The translations under genes and the position numbers were made by a program. Below the pieces are notes generated by a model. It saw only the letters and a program-made list of their open reading frames with translations, was not told the DNA's origin and did not search any database. Shown here one piece after another: positions 26,274 to 34,051 of a stretch of DNA of 64,000 bases (within the stretch, counting starts at the first letter, position 1; every line of letters starts with the position of its first letter). The DNA comes from an uncultured bacterium (GTDB lineage Bacteria > Cyanobacteriota > Vampirovibrionia > Gastranaerophilales > Gastranaerophilaceae), in contig CAREDV010000001.1 in NCBI GenBank assembly GCA_948964545.1, positions 434,001 to 498,000 on the forward strand, in the 5' to 3' direction.

Positions 26274-27443
26274 ATGAAGATAAATGAAAATTATTCTAAT
26301 TTGGAACAAAGCTATTTGTTCTCAACTATTGCAAAAAAAGTTAAAGAGTTTAGCGAAAATAATCCCGATAAGAAAATTATTAGACTTGGAATCGGCGATG
26401 TTACTCTGCCATTGTGCAAATCTGTAATTGATGCTATGCATAAAGCGGTTGACGAGATGGGTGTGCAGGAAACTTTCAGAGGTTACGGCCCTGAGCAGGG
26501 TTATAAATTTGTAAGTTCTGCTGTACAGGGTTACTACGCAAAACGCGGTGTTTCTTTGGAACTTGATGAAATCTTTATTTCTGACGGTGCAAAAAGTGAT
26601 TTGGGCAACATTCTGGATTTGTTTTCAAAAGACAATACAGTATTAGTGCCCGACCCTGTTTATCCTGTTTATGTGGATACAAATATTATGGCAGGCAGAA
26701 AGGTTGTTTTTGCTGATGCAAATGGTGAAAATGAATTTTTACCGATGCCCGACAATAATGTAAAAGCTGATTTGATTTACATTTGTTCTCCGAACAACCC
26801 GACAGGTGCAGTTTATAATAAAGAACAATTGAAAAAATGGGTTGATTATGCGCTTTCTAATAATGCAGTAATCCTTTTTGATGCTGCTTATGAAAGCTTT
26901 ATTTCTGACGAAAATCTCCCGCGCAGTATTTATGAAATTGAGGGCGCAAAAAATTGTGCGATAGAATTTTGTTCATTGTCTAAAACTGCTGGGTTTACAG
27001 GTACAAGATGCGGGTATACAATTGTTCCTGCTGCACTTGGCGCGCTTAATAAATATTGGTTAAGACGTCAGACAACAAAATTCAACGGTGTACCTTATAT
27101 CATTCAACGCGGTGCAGAAGCTGTGTTTACAGAACAGGGACAAAAAGAAATTAAAGAAAATATTGCTTACTATAAAGAAAATGCAAAAGTTATTTCTGAA
27201 ACCTTAACACGTTTGGGGATTTGGCATGTCGGCGGAAAACACTCGCCTTATATCTGGTTGAAATGCCCAAATAATATGTCGTCATGGGATTTCTTTGATT
27301 ACTTATTAGAAAACGCTCAGGTTGTAGGAACTCCAGGAGCAGGGTTTGGGAAAAACGGCGAGGGATATTTCCGATTAACTTCATTTGGGTCTAAAGAAAA
27401 CACAATCGAAGCAATGGAAAGATTTGAAAAGTTATTCAAATAA
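26274..27443 (+). CDS. dapL: LL-diaminopimelate aminotransferase
   Basis: 389 residues, PLP fold type I. DapL converts tetrahydrodipicolinate directly to LL-DAP for lysine and peptidoglycan, a route shared with cyanobacteria and plants. Landmarks: RLGIGDVTLPL (about 42-52), FRGYGPEQGY (about 69-78), CSPNNPTGAVYN (about 170-181), and the PLP lysine in SLSKTAGFTGTRCG (about 234-247). The RBS GGAGAG lies before the ATG, and a TAAAAT -10 box sits at 26247-26252. It has its own promoter after the hydrogenase-like operon, and ends at a strong terminator. Confidence 0.95.
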   Translation: MKINENYSNLEQSYLFSTIAKKVKEFSENNPDKKIIRLGIGDVTLPLCKSVIDAMHKAVDEMGVQETFRGYGPEQGYKFVSSAVQGYYAKRGVSLELDEIFISDGAKSDLGNILDLFSKDNTVLVPDPVYPVYVDTNIMAGRKVVFADANGENEFLPMPDNNVKADLIYICSPNNPTGAVYNKEQLKKWVDYALSNNAVILFDAAYESFISDENLPRSIYEIEGAKNCAIEFCSLSKTAGFTGTRCGYTIVPAALGALNKYWLRRQTTKFNGVPYIIQRGAEAVFTEQGQKEIKENIAYYKENAKVISETLTRLGIWHVGGKHSPYIWLKCPNNMSSWDFFDYLLENAQVVGTPGAGFGKNGEGYFRLTSFGSKENTIEAMERFEKLFK

Positions 27444-27446
27444 AAA

Positions 27447-27478
27447 AAAAAACGGGCATATAAGCCCGTTTTTTTTAT
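27447..27478. terminator. Bidirectional terminator
   Basis: AAAAACGGGC-ATATAA-GCCCGTTTTT between dapL and the convergent hydrolase gene; A-run on the left and T-run on the right serve both directions. Confidence 0.92.
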
Positions 27479-28434
27479 TTTAGGTATTCTCTATAGAAAC
27501 TTTCTATTTTATCAAACGGAATTTTTTTATCGTATAAGTCTGTATGGTTGGCATCTTTTACAATATAAAGTTCTTTATTATTACCTTTTAGTTTTTTGAA
27601 TGCATCTTCTGAGAAGTATCTGCTGTGCGCTTTTTCTCCATGAATCATTAAAACTGCGCTTTGAATTTCATTGCTGAAGCATAATATCGGCATATTGATG
27701 AATGATAATGCTGATGTCATATTCCAGTTACCGTTAGAATTTATTGAGCGCTTGTGGAAACCTCTCGGTGTTTTGTAGTATTCCCAATATTCTTTTACAA
27801 ACTGCGGTTCGTCCCCTGTTAATTTATCGGGAAGTCCCGAGCCTTTTGCGTAAACTCCGTTTTTAAAATCCTTAGTTCTTTGATTATTAAGTGTTTCTTT
27901 TAATTCGTAGCGGGCTTTTTCCTCCATAGTGTCAAAATATCCGTAAGCATTCACTCTTGACATATCATACATTGTGGAAGTTACTGCTGCTTTAATTCTG
28001 GTATCCATAGCCGCTGCATTTAAACCCATTCCGCCAAATCCGCAAATCCCCAAGATTCCGACTTTATCAACATCTGCGCGGTTACTCAAGTAATCAACTG
28101 CCGCACTGAAATCTTCCGTGTTAATATCAGGTGATGCAACATTACGCGGTCTGCCTCCGCTTTCTCCCGTATAAGACGGGTCAAACGCAAGTGTGATAAA
28201 ACCTCTTTCTGCAAGATTTTTTGCATACAAGCCCGATGCCTGCTCTTTTACAGCCCCAAAAGGCCCAGAAATCGCAATTGCAGGAAGTTTGCCTTTGATA
28301 TCCTGCGGAGTGTATAAATCCCCGACAAGTTTTATTCCGTATCTGTTTTGAAAGCTTACTTTTTCAACGTTAACATCAGCCATTGCTCTCCCTCCTATTA
28401 TCAAAACCAGTGCAAGAATTAATAAGTTTTTCAT
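27475..28434 (-). CDS. Secreted alpha/beta hydrolase (dienelactone-hydrolase type, Cys nucleophile)
   Basis: 319 residues with a signal peptide (MKNLLILALVLIIGGRAMA, cleaved near 19). The alpha/beta-hydrolase fold carries the nucleophile elbow GICGFGG near residue 129, where Cys replaces the usual Ser as in dienelactone hydrolases. The remaining acid and His are plausible in the C-terminal part (HGEKAHSRYFSEDAF; DANHTDLYD). The AAGGAGGT ribosome site is ideal. The start lies 59 bases inside the preceding hydrolase gene. The family includes X-Pro peptidase-like and polyketide-type hydrolases; substrate unknown. Confidence 0.82.
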   Translation of the reverse strand: MKNLLILALVLIIGGRAMADVNVEKVSFQNRYGIKLVGDLYTPQDIKGKLPAIAISGPFGAVKEQASGLYAKNLAERGFITLAFDPSYTGESGGRPRNVASPDINTEDFSAAVDYLSNRADVDKVGILGICGFGGMGLNAAAMDTRIKAAVTSTMYDMSRVNAYGYFDTMEEKARYELKETLNNQRTKDFKNGVYAKGSGLPDKLTGDEPQFVKEYWEYYKTPRGFHKRSINSNGNWNMTSALSFINMPILCFSNEIQSAVLMIHGEKAHSRYFSEDAFKKLKGNNKELYIVKDANHTDLYDKKIPFDKIESFYREYLK

Positions 28435-29290
28435 TGTACCTCCTTACAATATCTAAAACTGTTTGCGCATATTCTTCATGTTTGCCGTAAAAAATATGTG
28501 AAGCATCATCAATGACTATCACTTCATTATTTTGAGGATTTTTGCAATACAAGTTGATTTTTTCCATAAACCCTTTTGCATTCCCCTCTGTCAGACTGTC
28601 TTTACTGCCGATTATAAACGAACCTTTAATCTTAATATTTGAAAGAGAAGTCGTTTCGCCGTCTTTGCTTATTACAGGACAGTTTTTAAGGTTAAATGCA
28701 TTGTTGAATTTGAGTGCAGTTTCAGCCGTTATAGGAGAAAATCCTCCGAAAAGATATGGTAAAATTTCATCTCCTCTGCCCTCTTTTACAAATTGTTCTG
28801 CTATCTCAAGGCATTTTTGAATATTTGGCATAACTTTAAACCAGTGTGCCAAATCAACAGGTGCGCTCACAATAAAATAATCAACAAAGTTATCAGGACT
28901 ATTTCCGAGGTAATGAATTATTTTATTTGACCCCAGTGAATGTCCTGCAAGGATTATATTTTTATAACCTTGTGAGTGTGCATATTTTACATAGCTTTCT
29001 ACATCTTCATAAGCAAGGCTGAAATCATCATTAAATACTCCTGTTGTTTTCTGTTTCCCGCTTGTATGGTCGGAATATGAAATGCAGGAGAATGCATCCA
29101 ATGCATGTCCTATAATACAGCTAATTCCGTTTTTGCTAAGTAATTCTCCAGTTACAGGAAGCAAATCATTTTGAAAAATGTTTGAACAGATACCGCTCAT
29201 TATTATAACAACCGTATCAGCGTTATCTGTGTCAAACATAGCGCCTTTTAATTCTAATCCGCGTTTTGTATTTACTCTTATAATTTCCAT
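28376..29290 (-). CDS. Alpha/beta hydrolase (serine type)
   Basis: 304 residues, cytoplasmic (no signal peptide). The nucleophile elbow GHSLGSNK lies near residue 116; the catalytic acid is probably in IGSKDSLTEGN, and the His in DDASHIFYGKHEEY near residue 270. Domain order fits esterase/lipase or acyl-thioesterase-like proteins. It overlaps the following secreted hydrolase by 59 bases and is divergent from a LysR regulator at 29387, which probably controls both. Natural substrate unknown. Confidence 0.82.
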   Translation of the reverse strand: MEIIRVNTKRGLELKGAMFDTDNADTVVIIMSGICSNIFQNDLLPVTGELLSKNGISCIIGHALDAFSCISYSDHTSGKQKTTGVFNDDFSLAYEDVESYVKYAHSQGYKNIILAGHSLGSNKIIHYLGNSPDNFVDYFIVSAPVDLAHWFKVMPNIQKCLEIAEQFVKEGRGDEILPYLFGGFSPITAETALKFNNAFNLKNCPVISKDGETTSLSNIKIKGSFIIGSKDSLTEGNAKGFMEKINLYCKNPQNNEVIVIDDASHIFYGKHEEYAQTVLDIVRRYNEKLINSCTGFDNRRESNG

Positions 29291-29352
29291 ACAGTTATTA
29301 TTTCCGATTTTTTAATAAATAGCAAATACTTATATTACATATTAAAAAATGC

Positions 29353-29380
29353 TTGACAGGTATTATTAAAACCATATAAT
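29353..29380 (+). promoter_or_regulatory. Promoter of leaderless lysR gene
   Basis: TTGACA at 29353-29358, 16-base spacer, TATAAT at 29375-29380, both perfect consensus, and a six-base gap to the ATG at 29387. The best leaderless promoter in the window. Confidence 0.85.
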
Positions 29381-29386
29381 TAAATT

Positions 29387-30274
29387 ATGGAAATAAGGGT
29401 TTTAAAATACTTTTTATCGGTTGCAAGAGAGGGGTCTATTACACGTGCTGCAAATTCACTTCACCTGACTCAGCCGACTTTAACCAGGCAGCTGCAGGAT
29501 TTGGAGCGCGAACTAAAACAAAAACTTTTTATTAGAGGGAAACAGCATATAACTCTTACTCCAGAAGGGTTAATATTGCAAAAAAGAGCGCAGGAAATTG
29601 TTGATATGGTTGAAAAAACGCAAGCCGAGTTTCAATCAATTACAGATACTGTGAGCGGTGATATTTATATCGGATGCGGTGAAACGGATTCTATGAAATA
29701 TATCGCAGAGATTTTCAAAGAAATTCAACAAAAATACCCTGCTGTGAAATTCCATATCCAATCGGGTGATGCTGAAGATGTTACAGAAAAACTTGATAAA
29801 GGTTTGTTAGATTTCTGTCTTTTAATTCAGCCGATAAATCTGGATAAATATGATCACATATCGCTTCCCTCAAAAGATATATGGGGAGTTATTATGCGCA
29901 AAGACAGTGAACTTGCGCAAAAAAGCCGCGTAGAACTTGAAGATTTGAAAAATCTTCCTATTATTAATTCAAGACAGGCGTTAAAAAAATATCTTCAAAA
30001 AAATGAATTTTCAAATTGGTTTCAAGGAGAATTTGAAAATTTAAATACTGTTGGTACATCAAATCTTGTATATAATGCGGCAATAATGGTGAAAGCTGGA
30101 TTAGGGTATGCTATTACTCTTGACAAACTTGTAAATACATCAGACGAAAGTGAACTGTGTTTCCGACCGCTGTATCCTAAATTAGAATCAGGACTTGATA
30201 TTGTGTGGAAAAAACATCAGGTATTTTCTCCAGCCGCAAAACTGTTTTTGGATAAATTGAAAGTTTGTAAATAA
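29387..30274 (+). CDS. LysR-family transcriptional regulator
   Basis: 295 residues. The N-terminal winged helix-turn-helix (VLKYFLSVAREGSITRAANSLHLTQPTLTRQLQDLE, about 4-40) is canonical, followed by the linker helix and a periplasmic-binding-like effector domain (about 90-295; GDIYIGCGETD, DFCLLIQP). It has no ribosome site and a consensus promoter six bases upstream, so the mRNA starts at the ATG. Divergent from two alpha/beta hydrolase genes, the probable regulon, as is usual for LysR proteins. Co-inducer unknown. Confidence 0.93.
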   Translation: MEIRVLKYFLSVAREGSITRAANSLHLTQPTLTRQLQDLERELKQKLFIRGKQHITLTPEGLILQKRAQEIVDMVEKTQAEFQSITDTVSGDIYIGCGETDSMKYIAEIFKEIQQKYPAVKFHIQSGDAEDVTEKLDKGLLDFCLLIQPINLDKYDHISLPSKDIWGVIMRKDSELAQKSRVELEDLKNLPIINSRQALKKYLQKNEFSNWFQGEFENLNTVGTSNLVYNAAIMVKAGLGYAITLDKLVNTSDESELCFRPLYPKLESGLDIVWKKHQVFSPAAKLFLDKLKVCK

Positions 30275-30333
30275 AATAGCAAAAAAAATATTTACATATT
30301 TTAAATATAAAGACTTATATACAAGGAGATTTT

Positions 30334-31176
30334 ATGTACGTTCACAAACTATGTTATATACCAAATTATAATAGAAAAACTAACCTTAATACTGCTTACA
30401 CACAAAATAATAATACGACCAAAAATATATATAAAGAAAATATTGCTGATACTTTTAGTTTTAAAGGCAGTTCAACATCTGATGAAATAGATGAATTATT
30501 CCCGATTATTTCAGATGTATCCAATATCGAAATCAATTGTCCTACAGAAATCGATTTTCCATCGCGTAAAGAAACTATAAAAAAAGTTTTCCCAAATTCT
30601 GTTGGACTTGACATGTCATTATGCATTAATTCACCTTATGAGTATCCTAATTATCGACAAGTTGCCTTATTTGCAAATGGAGCGGTAAAGAATATTGATG
30701 ATTATATAATTGAGCCAACAACTCTAAAAAATATGTATGGAGATAGTTTCGGTGATTGTAAAAAAATAAAACGTACTTTACGTTTTGATCAATCAGGTCT
30801 TATTGAAAGCATGGCTTTTGATACCGGTAAAAATATATATACATATAACTATGAGGGTAAATTAACCCATGTGCAAGAGTACAAGAAAAAATCTAGTCTA
30901 AAGGATGACGAGCGTAAACTTATTCGTTTATATGCTGGGACTAAAGATATAGCCTGGATTGGTTATTATCATGGTTTTGATATTGATCCAGCGAGAACGG
31001 ATTATTATGATAATGGACAAATATACGCAAGCAGTTATAGATCAATTACTGCTTTAGATAAGGAATATTGTTCAGATGCATATGAAAAATGGGAAAACTA
31101 TAAAGCTGCGCGTTTAGCTGAGGATATGAAAGAAATATCTTATTTAAAAAATAAAAAAAATTTACTTCAATATTGA
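30334..31176 (+). CDS. Unknown protein with N-terminal FSFKG motif
   Basis: 280 residues. A polar Asn/Thr/Lys-rich N-terminus ends in FSFKGSS (residues 41-47). The middle and C-terminal part contains toxin-like short repeats (LRFDQSGLIESMAFDTGKNIYTYNYEGKL; DPARTDYYDNGQIYAS) that resemble YD or MORN-like strands. No signal peptide, no membrane helix. AAGGAG precedes the ATG. The N-terminal layout is shared with other unknown proteins here (36632, 60333). Monocistronic; function unknown. Confidence 0.7.
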   Translation: MYVHKLCYIPNYNRKTNLNTAYTQNNNTTKNIYKENIADTFSFKGSSTSDEIDELFPIISDVSNIEINCPTEIDFPSRKETIKKVFPNSVGLDMSLCINSPYEYPNYRQVALFANGAVKNIDDYIIEPTTLKNMYGDSFGDCKKIKRTLRFDQSGLIESMAFDTGKNIYTYNYEGKLTHVQEYKKKSSLKDDERKLIRLYAGTKDIAWIGYYHGFDIDPARTDYYDNGQIYASSYRSITALDKEYCSDAYEKWENYKAARLAEDMKEISYLKNKKNLLQY

Positions 31177-31273
31177 CGGATTTCTTGAGTAAATGATATA
31201 ATAAAAATATACAAATAGATAAAAAACGGGTAAGGTAAGATGATTTTAAAAGATTTCTGCCTTACTCTTTTTT
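31173..31273 (+). ncRNA. Candidate small RNA or attenuated leader upstream of the LprI-like gene
   Basis: TTGACG (31173-31178) and TATAAT (31197-31202) with an 18-base spacer form a promoter. About 30 bases further on, GTAAGG (31230) pairs with CCTTAC (31260-31265), followed by TCTTTTTT, a terminator. The predicted transcript is about 65 bases. Just beyond lies a ribosome-site-like AAAGGTGGTG followed by ATG-TAA, a start-stop pair. Confidence 0.35.
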
Positions 31274-31322
31274 AGAAAACTCGAAAGGTGGTGTATTATG
31301 TAAAACTTTATATATTTTATGG

Positions 31323-31328
31323 TAAAAT
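31323..31328 (+). promoter_or_regulatory. -10 box of leaderless LprI-like gene
   Basis: TAAAAT ends six bases before the ATG at 31335; no Shine-Dalgarno sequence. No clear -35 box is seen. Confidence 0.5.
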
Positions 31329-31334
31329 AAATTT

Positions 31335-31763
31335 ATGAAAAATCTTGTTAAATATATTTTTACAGTTTTACTTTTAACTTTGTCTATCTGTGCGAGCAAC
31401 GCAAAGGAAGTAACCGAAATTTATGACTCTATAGATAAAGCTGAACGCGATTGCATTTCTAAAACTGCCAACACTTATGAAATGAATAGATGCTCTCAAA
31501 TTGCTCAGCAATCTTGGGAAAAAGATATAAGCAAAAATTTAGCCGAATTAAAAAAAATTTTAAATAGTCAAGATTATAAAACTTTACAACTTTCGCAAGC
31601 ATCTTGGGTGAATTACAAAAATAACGAGTATACATTGATTGACACTGTAGTTTCATACAAACAGGGTACAATGTATTTGAACTATAGAGAAGGTTGGAAA
31701 ACAGAGTTAGTAAAACAAAGAGCATTAATTTTACGAGAATATCTAAATACTTTACAAGACTAA
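31335..31763 (+). CDS. LprI-like (DUF1311) putative lysozyme inhibitor
   Basis: 142 residues with a signal peptide (KYIFTVLLLTLSICASNA, cleaved near residue 23). The mature domain follows the DUF1311/LprI pattern: C41 and C53 spaced by TANTYEMNR, then SWEKDISKNLAELKKIL, then LSQASWVNYKNNEYTL and GTMY. In Mycobacterium tuberculosis LprI inhibits lysozyme; most homologues are untested. It lies 73 bases upstream of a GH108 muramidase gene on the same strand, so a protector/muramidase pair is conceivable. A TAAAAT -10 box ends six bases before the ATG. Confidence 0.78.
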   Translation: MKNLVKYIFTVLLLTLSICASNAKEVTEIYDSIDKAERDCISKTANTYEMNRCSQIAQQSWEKDISKNLAELKKILNSQDYKTLQLSQASWVNYKNNEYTLIDTVVSYKQGTMYLNYREGWKTELVKQRALILREYLNTLQD

Positions 31764-31836
31764 TACTAAATTTATTTTACCTTGTTTGCAAATTATAAGT
31801 TTGCTTTTTATTTTAGTTAAACAACGAGATAATCAA

Positions 31837-32949
31837 ATGAATGAACAAAATTTTGACAAAATGCTGAAATTTATATTACAGCGTGAAGGTGGCTATGTAA
31901 ATGATCCAAACGACTTGGGTGGTGAAACTAATAAAGGAATTACACATAATACATATAGTAGTTATAGGAAAAGTAAGGGACTTCCTCAAAGAAGTGTTAA
32001 ATATATTACAGACGACGAAGTAAGAGATATTTACTACAACAACTATTTTAAAGCTTCGGGAGCAGATAAGATTGAAAATCCTCAATTGGCTTCTTATGTA
32101 TTTGACACTGCTGTTAATATGGGTGTATCTAGAGCAAAGTCTTTTTTAGAACAAAGCAACGGAAACCCGGATACTTTTGAAAAATTAAGACGTGCCAAGT
32201 ATGCTGAATTTGCAAAAGTTAATCCAAGTCAACAAAGATATCTGCAAGGATGGAATAACAGAGTTACGGCTGTTAAGAATTTTACTCAAAATAGTTTTCC
32301 GGATTGGTCAGATGATCAATCAATAACTCAAATAACCCCAAATCCTGCAACAATATCTAATCCAACTGAGAGCTATACTTACGATTTTAATACCCCTTAT
32401 AAGTTACAGATAGAAAAGAATGAATATTTGCCATCGTATGCAGATATTCCATTTGCAGATCCTGTTAATACACACATCTTCACACCTCAAGAAATCGGCA
32501 ATATGACCCGAGAAGAATTTGAACAAAATCTTCCAATAATCGAACAGCAATTAAAAGACGGATTAATAAGACCACAATCCGAGCAGCCTAAAGACTATTC
32601 AAATTACAAAAATCCCGAAACAGGTACTGAAAAAATCTATACACGAGAAGATATTTCAAAAATGTCCACAAAAGAATATTCTAAAAATGAAAAAGAGAAT
32701 TTGGGCAGGAAAAGTTTAAAAAGCAGCAAAAATATGATAAGAAAAATTCTCTTAAAAAATAAGCATATCAAAAACCGCCGAGGGCGGTTTTTCAAATTTG
32801 TATCTGCACTGATTCTCAGTTTGTGGACTAAAAAACGGAGTAATAGGGATTTGTCTTGGTCGCTCGCGTGTAACGGCAATTCTGCGTTTTGTTTTAGCGA
32901 TTATATCGCTTTCAACAAAAGCGCTCTAGCCTCAGCTCGCTCCCGCTGA
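31837..32949 (+). CDS. GH108 (DUF847) muramidase, C-terminus frameshifted
   Basis: Start ATG at 31837 (MNEQNFDKML). Residues 1-150 are a glycoside hydrolase 108 domain with its catalytic Glu in REGGYVNDPNDLGG (about 14-27) and the peptidoglycan-binding region behind it (SYVFDTAVNMG). Such enzymes cut the glycan of peptidoglycan and are often phage-derived. The C-terminal part has two related segments (IGNMTREEFEQNLP; ISKMSTKEYSKNEKE). After about base 32692 the frame breaks. The open frame then runs through a terminator and a tRNA fragment to 32949, while the neighbouring frame gives a normal tail stopping at 32760-32762, eight bases before the terminator. The last 83 codons are probably not native. 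Confidence 0.75.
   Translation: MNEQNFDKMLKFILQREGGYVNDPNDLGGETNKGITHNTYSSYRKSKGLPQRSVKYITDDEVRDIYYNNYFKASGADKIENPQLASYVFDTAVNMGVSRAKSFLEQSNGNPDTFEKLRRAKYAEFAKVNPSQQRYLQGWNNRVTAVKNFTQNSFPDWSDDQSITQITPNPATISNPTESYTYDFNTPYKLQIEKNEYLPSYADIPFADPVNTHIFTPQEIGNMTREEFEQNLPIIEQQLKDGLIRPQSEQPKDYSNYKNPETGTEKIYTREDISKMSTKEYSKNEKENLGRKSLKSSKNMIRKILLKNKHIKNRRGRFFKFVSALILSLWTKKRSNRDLSWSLACNGNSAFCFSDYIAFNKSALASARSR
32770..32792 (+). terminator. Rho-independent terminator of the GH108 gene
   Basis: AAAACCGCC-GAG-GGCGGTTTTT. Its position eight bases after the alternative-frame TAA (32760-32762) supports that stop as the true end of the muramidase gene. Confidence 0.85.
32836..32853. repeat. 18-bp duplicate of the tRNA-Ser 3' end
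   Basis: CGGAGTAATAGGGATTTG is identical to 33022-33039, the 3' end of the tRNA-Ser gene (acceptor strand and half of the T arm). Such partial tRNA duplicates are typical attachment-site scars of integrated elements. The 168 bases between copies contain no gene I can identify. Confidence 0.7.
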
Positions 32950-32983
32950 ACCCTAAAAGAGGCTTAAAAACCTCTATCACAAA

Positions 32984-33020
32984 ATTAAAAAAGGACACCA
33001 CAAGGGCATCCTTTTTTAAT
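32984..33020 (-). terminator. Terminator downstream of tRNA-Ser
   Basis: A perfect 12-bp inverted repeat ATTAAAAAAGGA / TCCTTTTTTAAT with a 13-base loop, immediately 3' of the tRNA on the minus strand; ends with a T-run in that direction. Confidence 0.8.
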
Positions 33021-33021
33021 T

Positions 33022-33110
33022 CGGAGTAATAGGGATTTGAACCCTAGATGCAGATTGCTCCACATAACACCTTAGCAGGGTGCCGCCTTCAGCCACTCGG
33101 CCATTACTCC
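33022..33110 (-). tRNA. tRNA-Ser (anticodon GCT)
   Basis: An 89-base class II tRNA on the minus strand. The acceptor stem GGAGTAA/TTACTCC is followed by discriminator G. The anticodon loop is CTGCTAA (anticodon GCT at 33074-33076) with a GCACC/GGTGT stem, a long variable arm typical of tRNA-Ser follows, and the T arm is TAGGG-TTCAAAT-CCCTA. CCA is not encoded. It reads AGC/AGU serine codons. An identical 18-base piece of its 3' end is found at 32836-32853. Confidence 0.97.
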
Positions 33111-33161
33111 GCATGAGTATATTTTTATAATAGCATAAAAATATTTTTTAGTAAATATCTG

Positions 33162-33190
33162 TTGACCACTTTCTTTTGTTAGGTTAAAAT
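33162..33190 (+). promoter_or_regulatory. Promoter of the DUF151 gene
   Basis: TTGACC (33162-33167), 17-base spacer, TAAAAT (33185-33190). Transcription would begin near 33197, leaving a short leader with the ribosome site AGAAAGG before the ATG at 33214. Confidence 0.65.
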
Positions 33191-33213
33191 TGTTGTTAGA
33201 AAGGTTTAACGCT

Positions 33214-33729
33214 ATGATTGAAATGAAAGTTATGGGGATTGCCCTTGATACAAGAACAGGTTCGCCGATTGTTGTTTTGCATGATAAAGATAATAGAAAA
33301 GCGCTTCCAATTTGGATTGGATCGGCTGAAGCAAGTGCGATTATCAGAAAAATTGAAAATCTCTCGGTAACACGTCCGATGACACATGATTTGATTATTA
33401 ATATTATCGAAAAAACAGGATATACTCTGGATAAAATTGAAATTAACGACGTGGAAAAAGATACTTATTATGCAACCTTATTTTTAACTAATGATAAGGG
33501 AGAAGTTATAGAAATTGATTCTCGTCCGTCTGATGCAATTGCCGTTGCAATAAGAGTTGATGCGCCGATTTTTGTAACAGCAAATGTTATTTCAAACGGC
33601 TCTGTTTCTACTGATTCTGCTAAAGACGAAGAAGAAGCACAAGAATTTAAAAAGTTTGTTCAAAGTATTAAACCGTCTGATTTTGAAAAACTTATGAAAG
33701 ATAATGAACATCACGAGAGTGATCAGTAA
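33214..33729 (+). CDS. Bifunctional nuclease domain protein (DUF151/BFN)
   Basis: 171 residues from the ATG at 33214 (MIEMKVMGIALD). The longer frame from 33190 would start at the -10 box and is rejected. DUF151 domain over residues 1-130: LDTRTGSPIVVLHDKDNRKALPIWIG, EASAIIRK, RPMTHDLI and IDSRPSDAIAVAIRVDAPIFV. These are the markers of a family with reported RNase/DNase activity in plants and a structure from Thermotoga. A C-terminal charged tail (to residue 171) may regulate or bind. Ends at a terminator overlapping the next small gene's upstream region. Confidence 0.9.
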   Translation: MIEMKVMGIALDTRTGSPIVVLHDKDNRKALPIWIGSAEASAIIRKIENLSVTRPMTHDLIINIIEKTGYTLDKIEINDVEKDTYYATLFLTNDKGEVIEIDSRPSDAIAVAIRVDAPIFVTANVISNGSVSTDSAKDEEEAQEFKKFVQSIKPSDFEKLMKDNEHHESDQ

Positions 33730-33753
33730 TATTAAAATTGTTACAGATTTTTT

Positions 33754-33787
33754 AAAACCTGAAATTGACAAAGTTTTCAGGTTTTTA
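33754..33787 (+). terminator. Terminator after the DUF151 gene
   Basis: AAAACCTGAAA...TTTTCAGGTTTTT stem with a short loop containing TTGACA, then a T-run. The TTGACA could also act as a -35 box for the next ORF, but no -10 box fits the spacing well. Confidence 0.7.
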
Positions 33788-33794
33788 TTTATAT

Positions 33795-33968
33795 ATGAAT
33801 AGTGTTAAAGCAATACAGCCTAATAGTTTTTATCGTGTTAATCCGATTAGTATGTTTGCAAATCGTAAGCAATACGAAAATTTGTTTGCACAATCTGAAC
33901 ATAATTTAAACCATCCGAAAGTCTTTGGGCATGAGACTAAGGCTAAACATTTAGATTTTCTTGCTTAA
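33795..33968 (+). CDS. Small protein with SVKAIQP N-terminus (57 aa)
   Basis: MNSVKAIQPNSFYRVNPISM and a Lys/Asn/His-rich remainder; no signal peptide or membrane helix. The start resembles that of the 628-residue protein at 36632 (SVKAINQSPN). The second small gene, at 34052, shares only its Asn/Pro-rich character. A promoter is not convincing, so translation is only moderately supported. Family unknown. Confidence 0.45.
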   Translation: MNSVKAIQPNSFYRVNPISMFANRKQYENLFAQSEHNLNHPKVFGHETKAKHLDFLA

Positions 33969-33980
33969 TGTTACTTAATA

Positions 33981-34038
33981 TTTTCCTATATTTTGGCAAT
34001 TTTTTGGGAATGAAATACTTAATATAAATATAGGGAAA
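33981..34038. repeat. Inverted repeat upstream of the 60-aa small-protein gene
   Basis: TTTCCTATATTT (33982-33993) and AAATATAGGGAAA (34026-34038) pair over about 12 positions with one extra G; ACTTAATAT also occurs twice in the interval. Could be an operator or leader hairpin. Confidence 0.4.
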
Positions 34039-34051
34039 TTTTGGAGTAAAT

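Noticed and set aside
29290..29387. A specific LysR operator between the hydrolases and the regulator
   Set aside because: Several T-N11-A matches occur by chance in such AT-rich DNA; none stood out.
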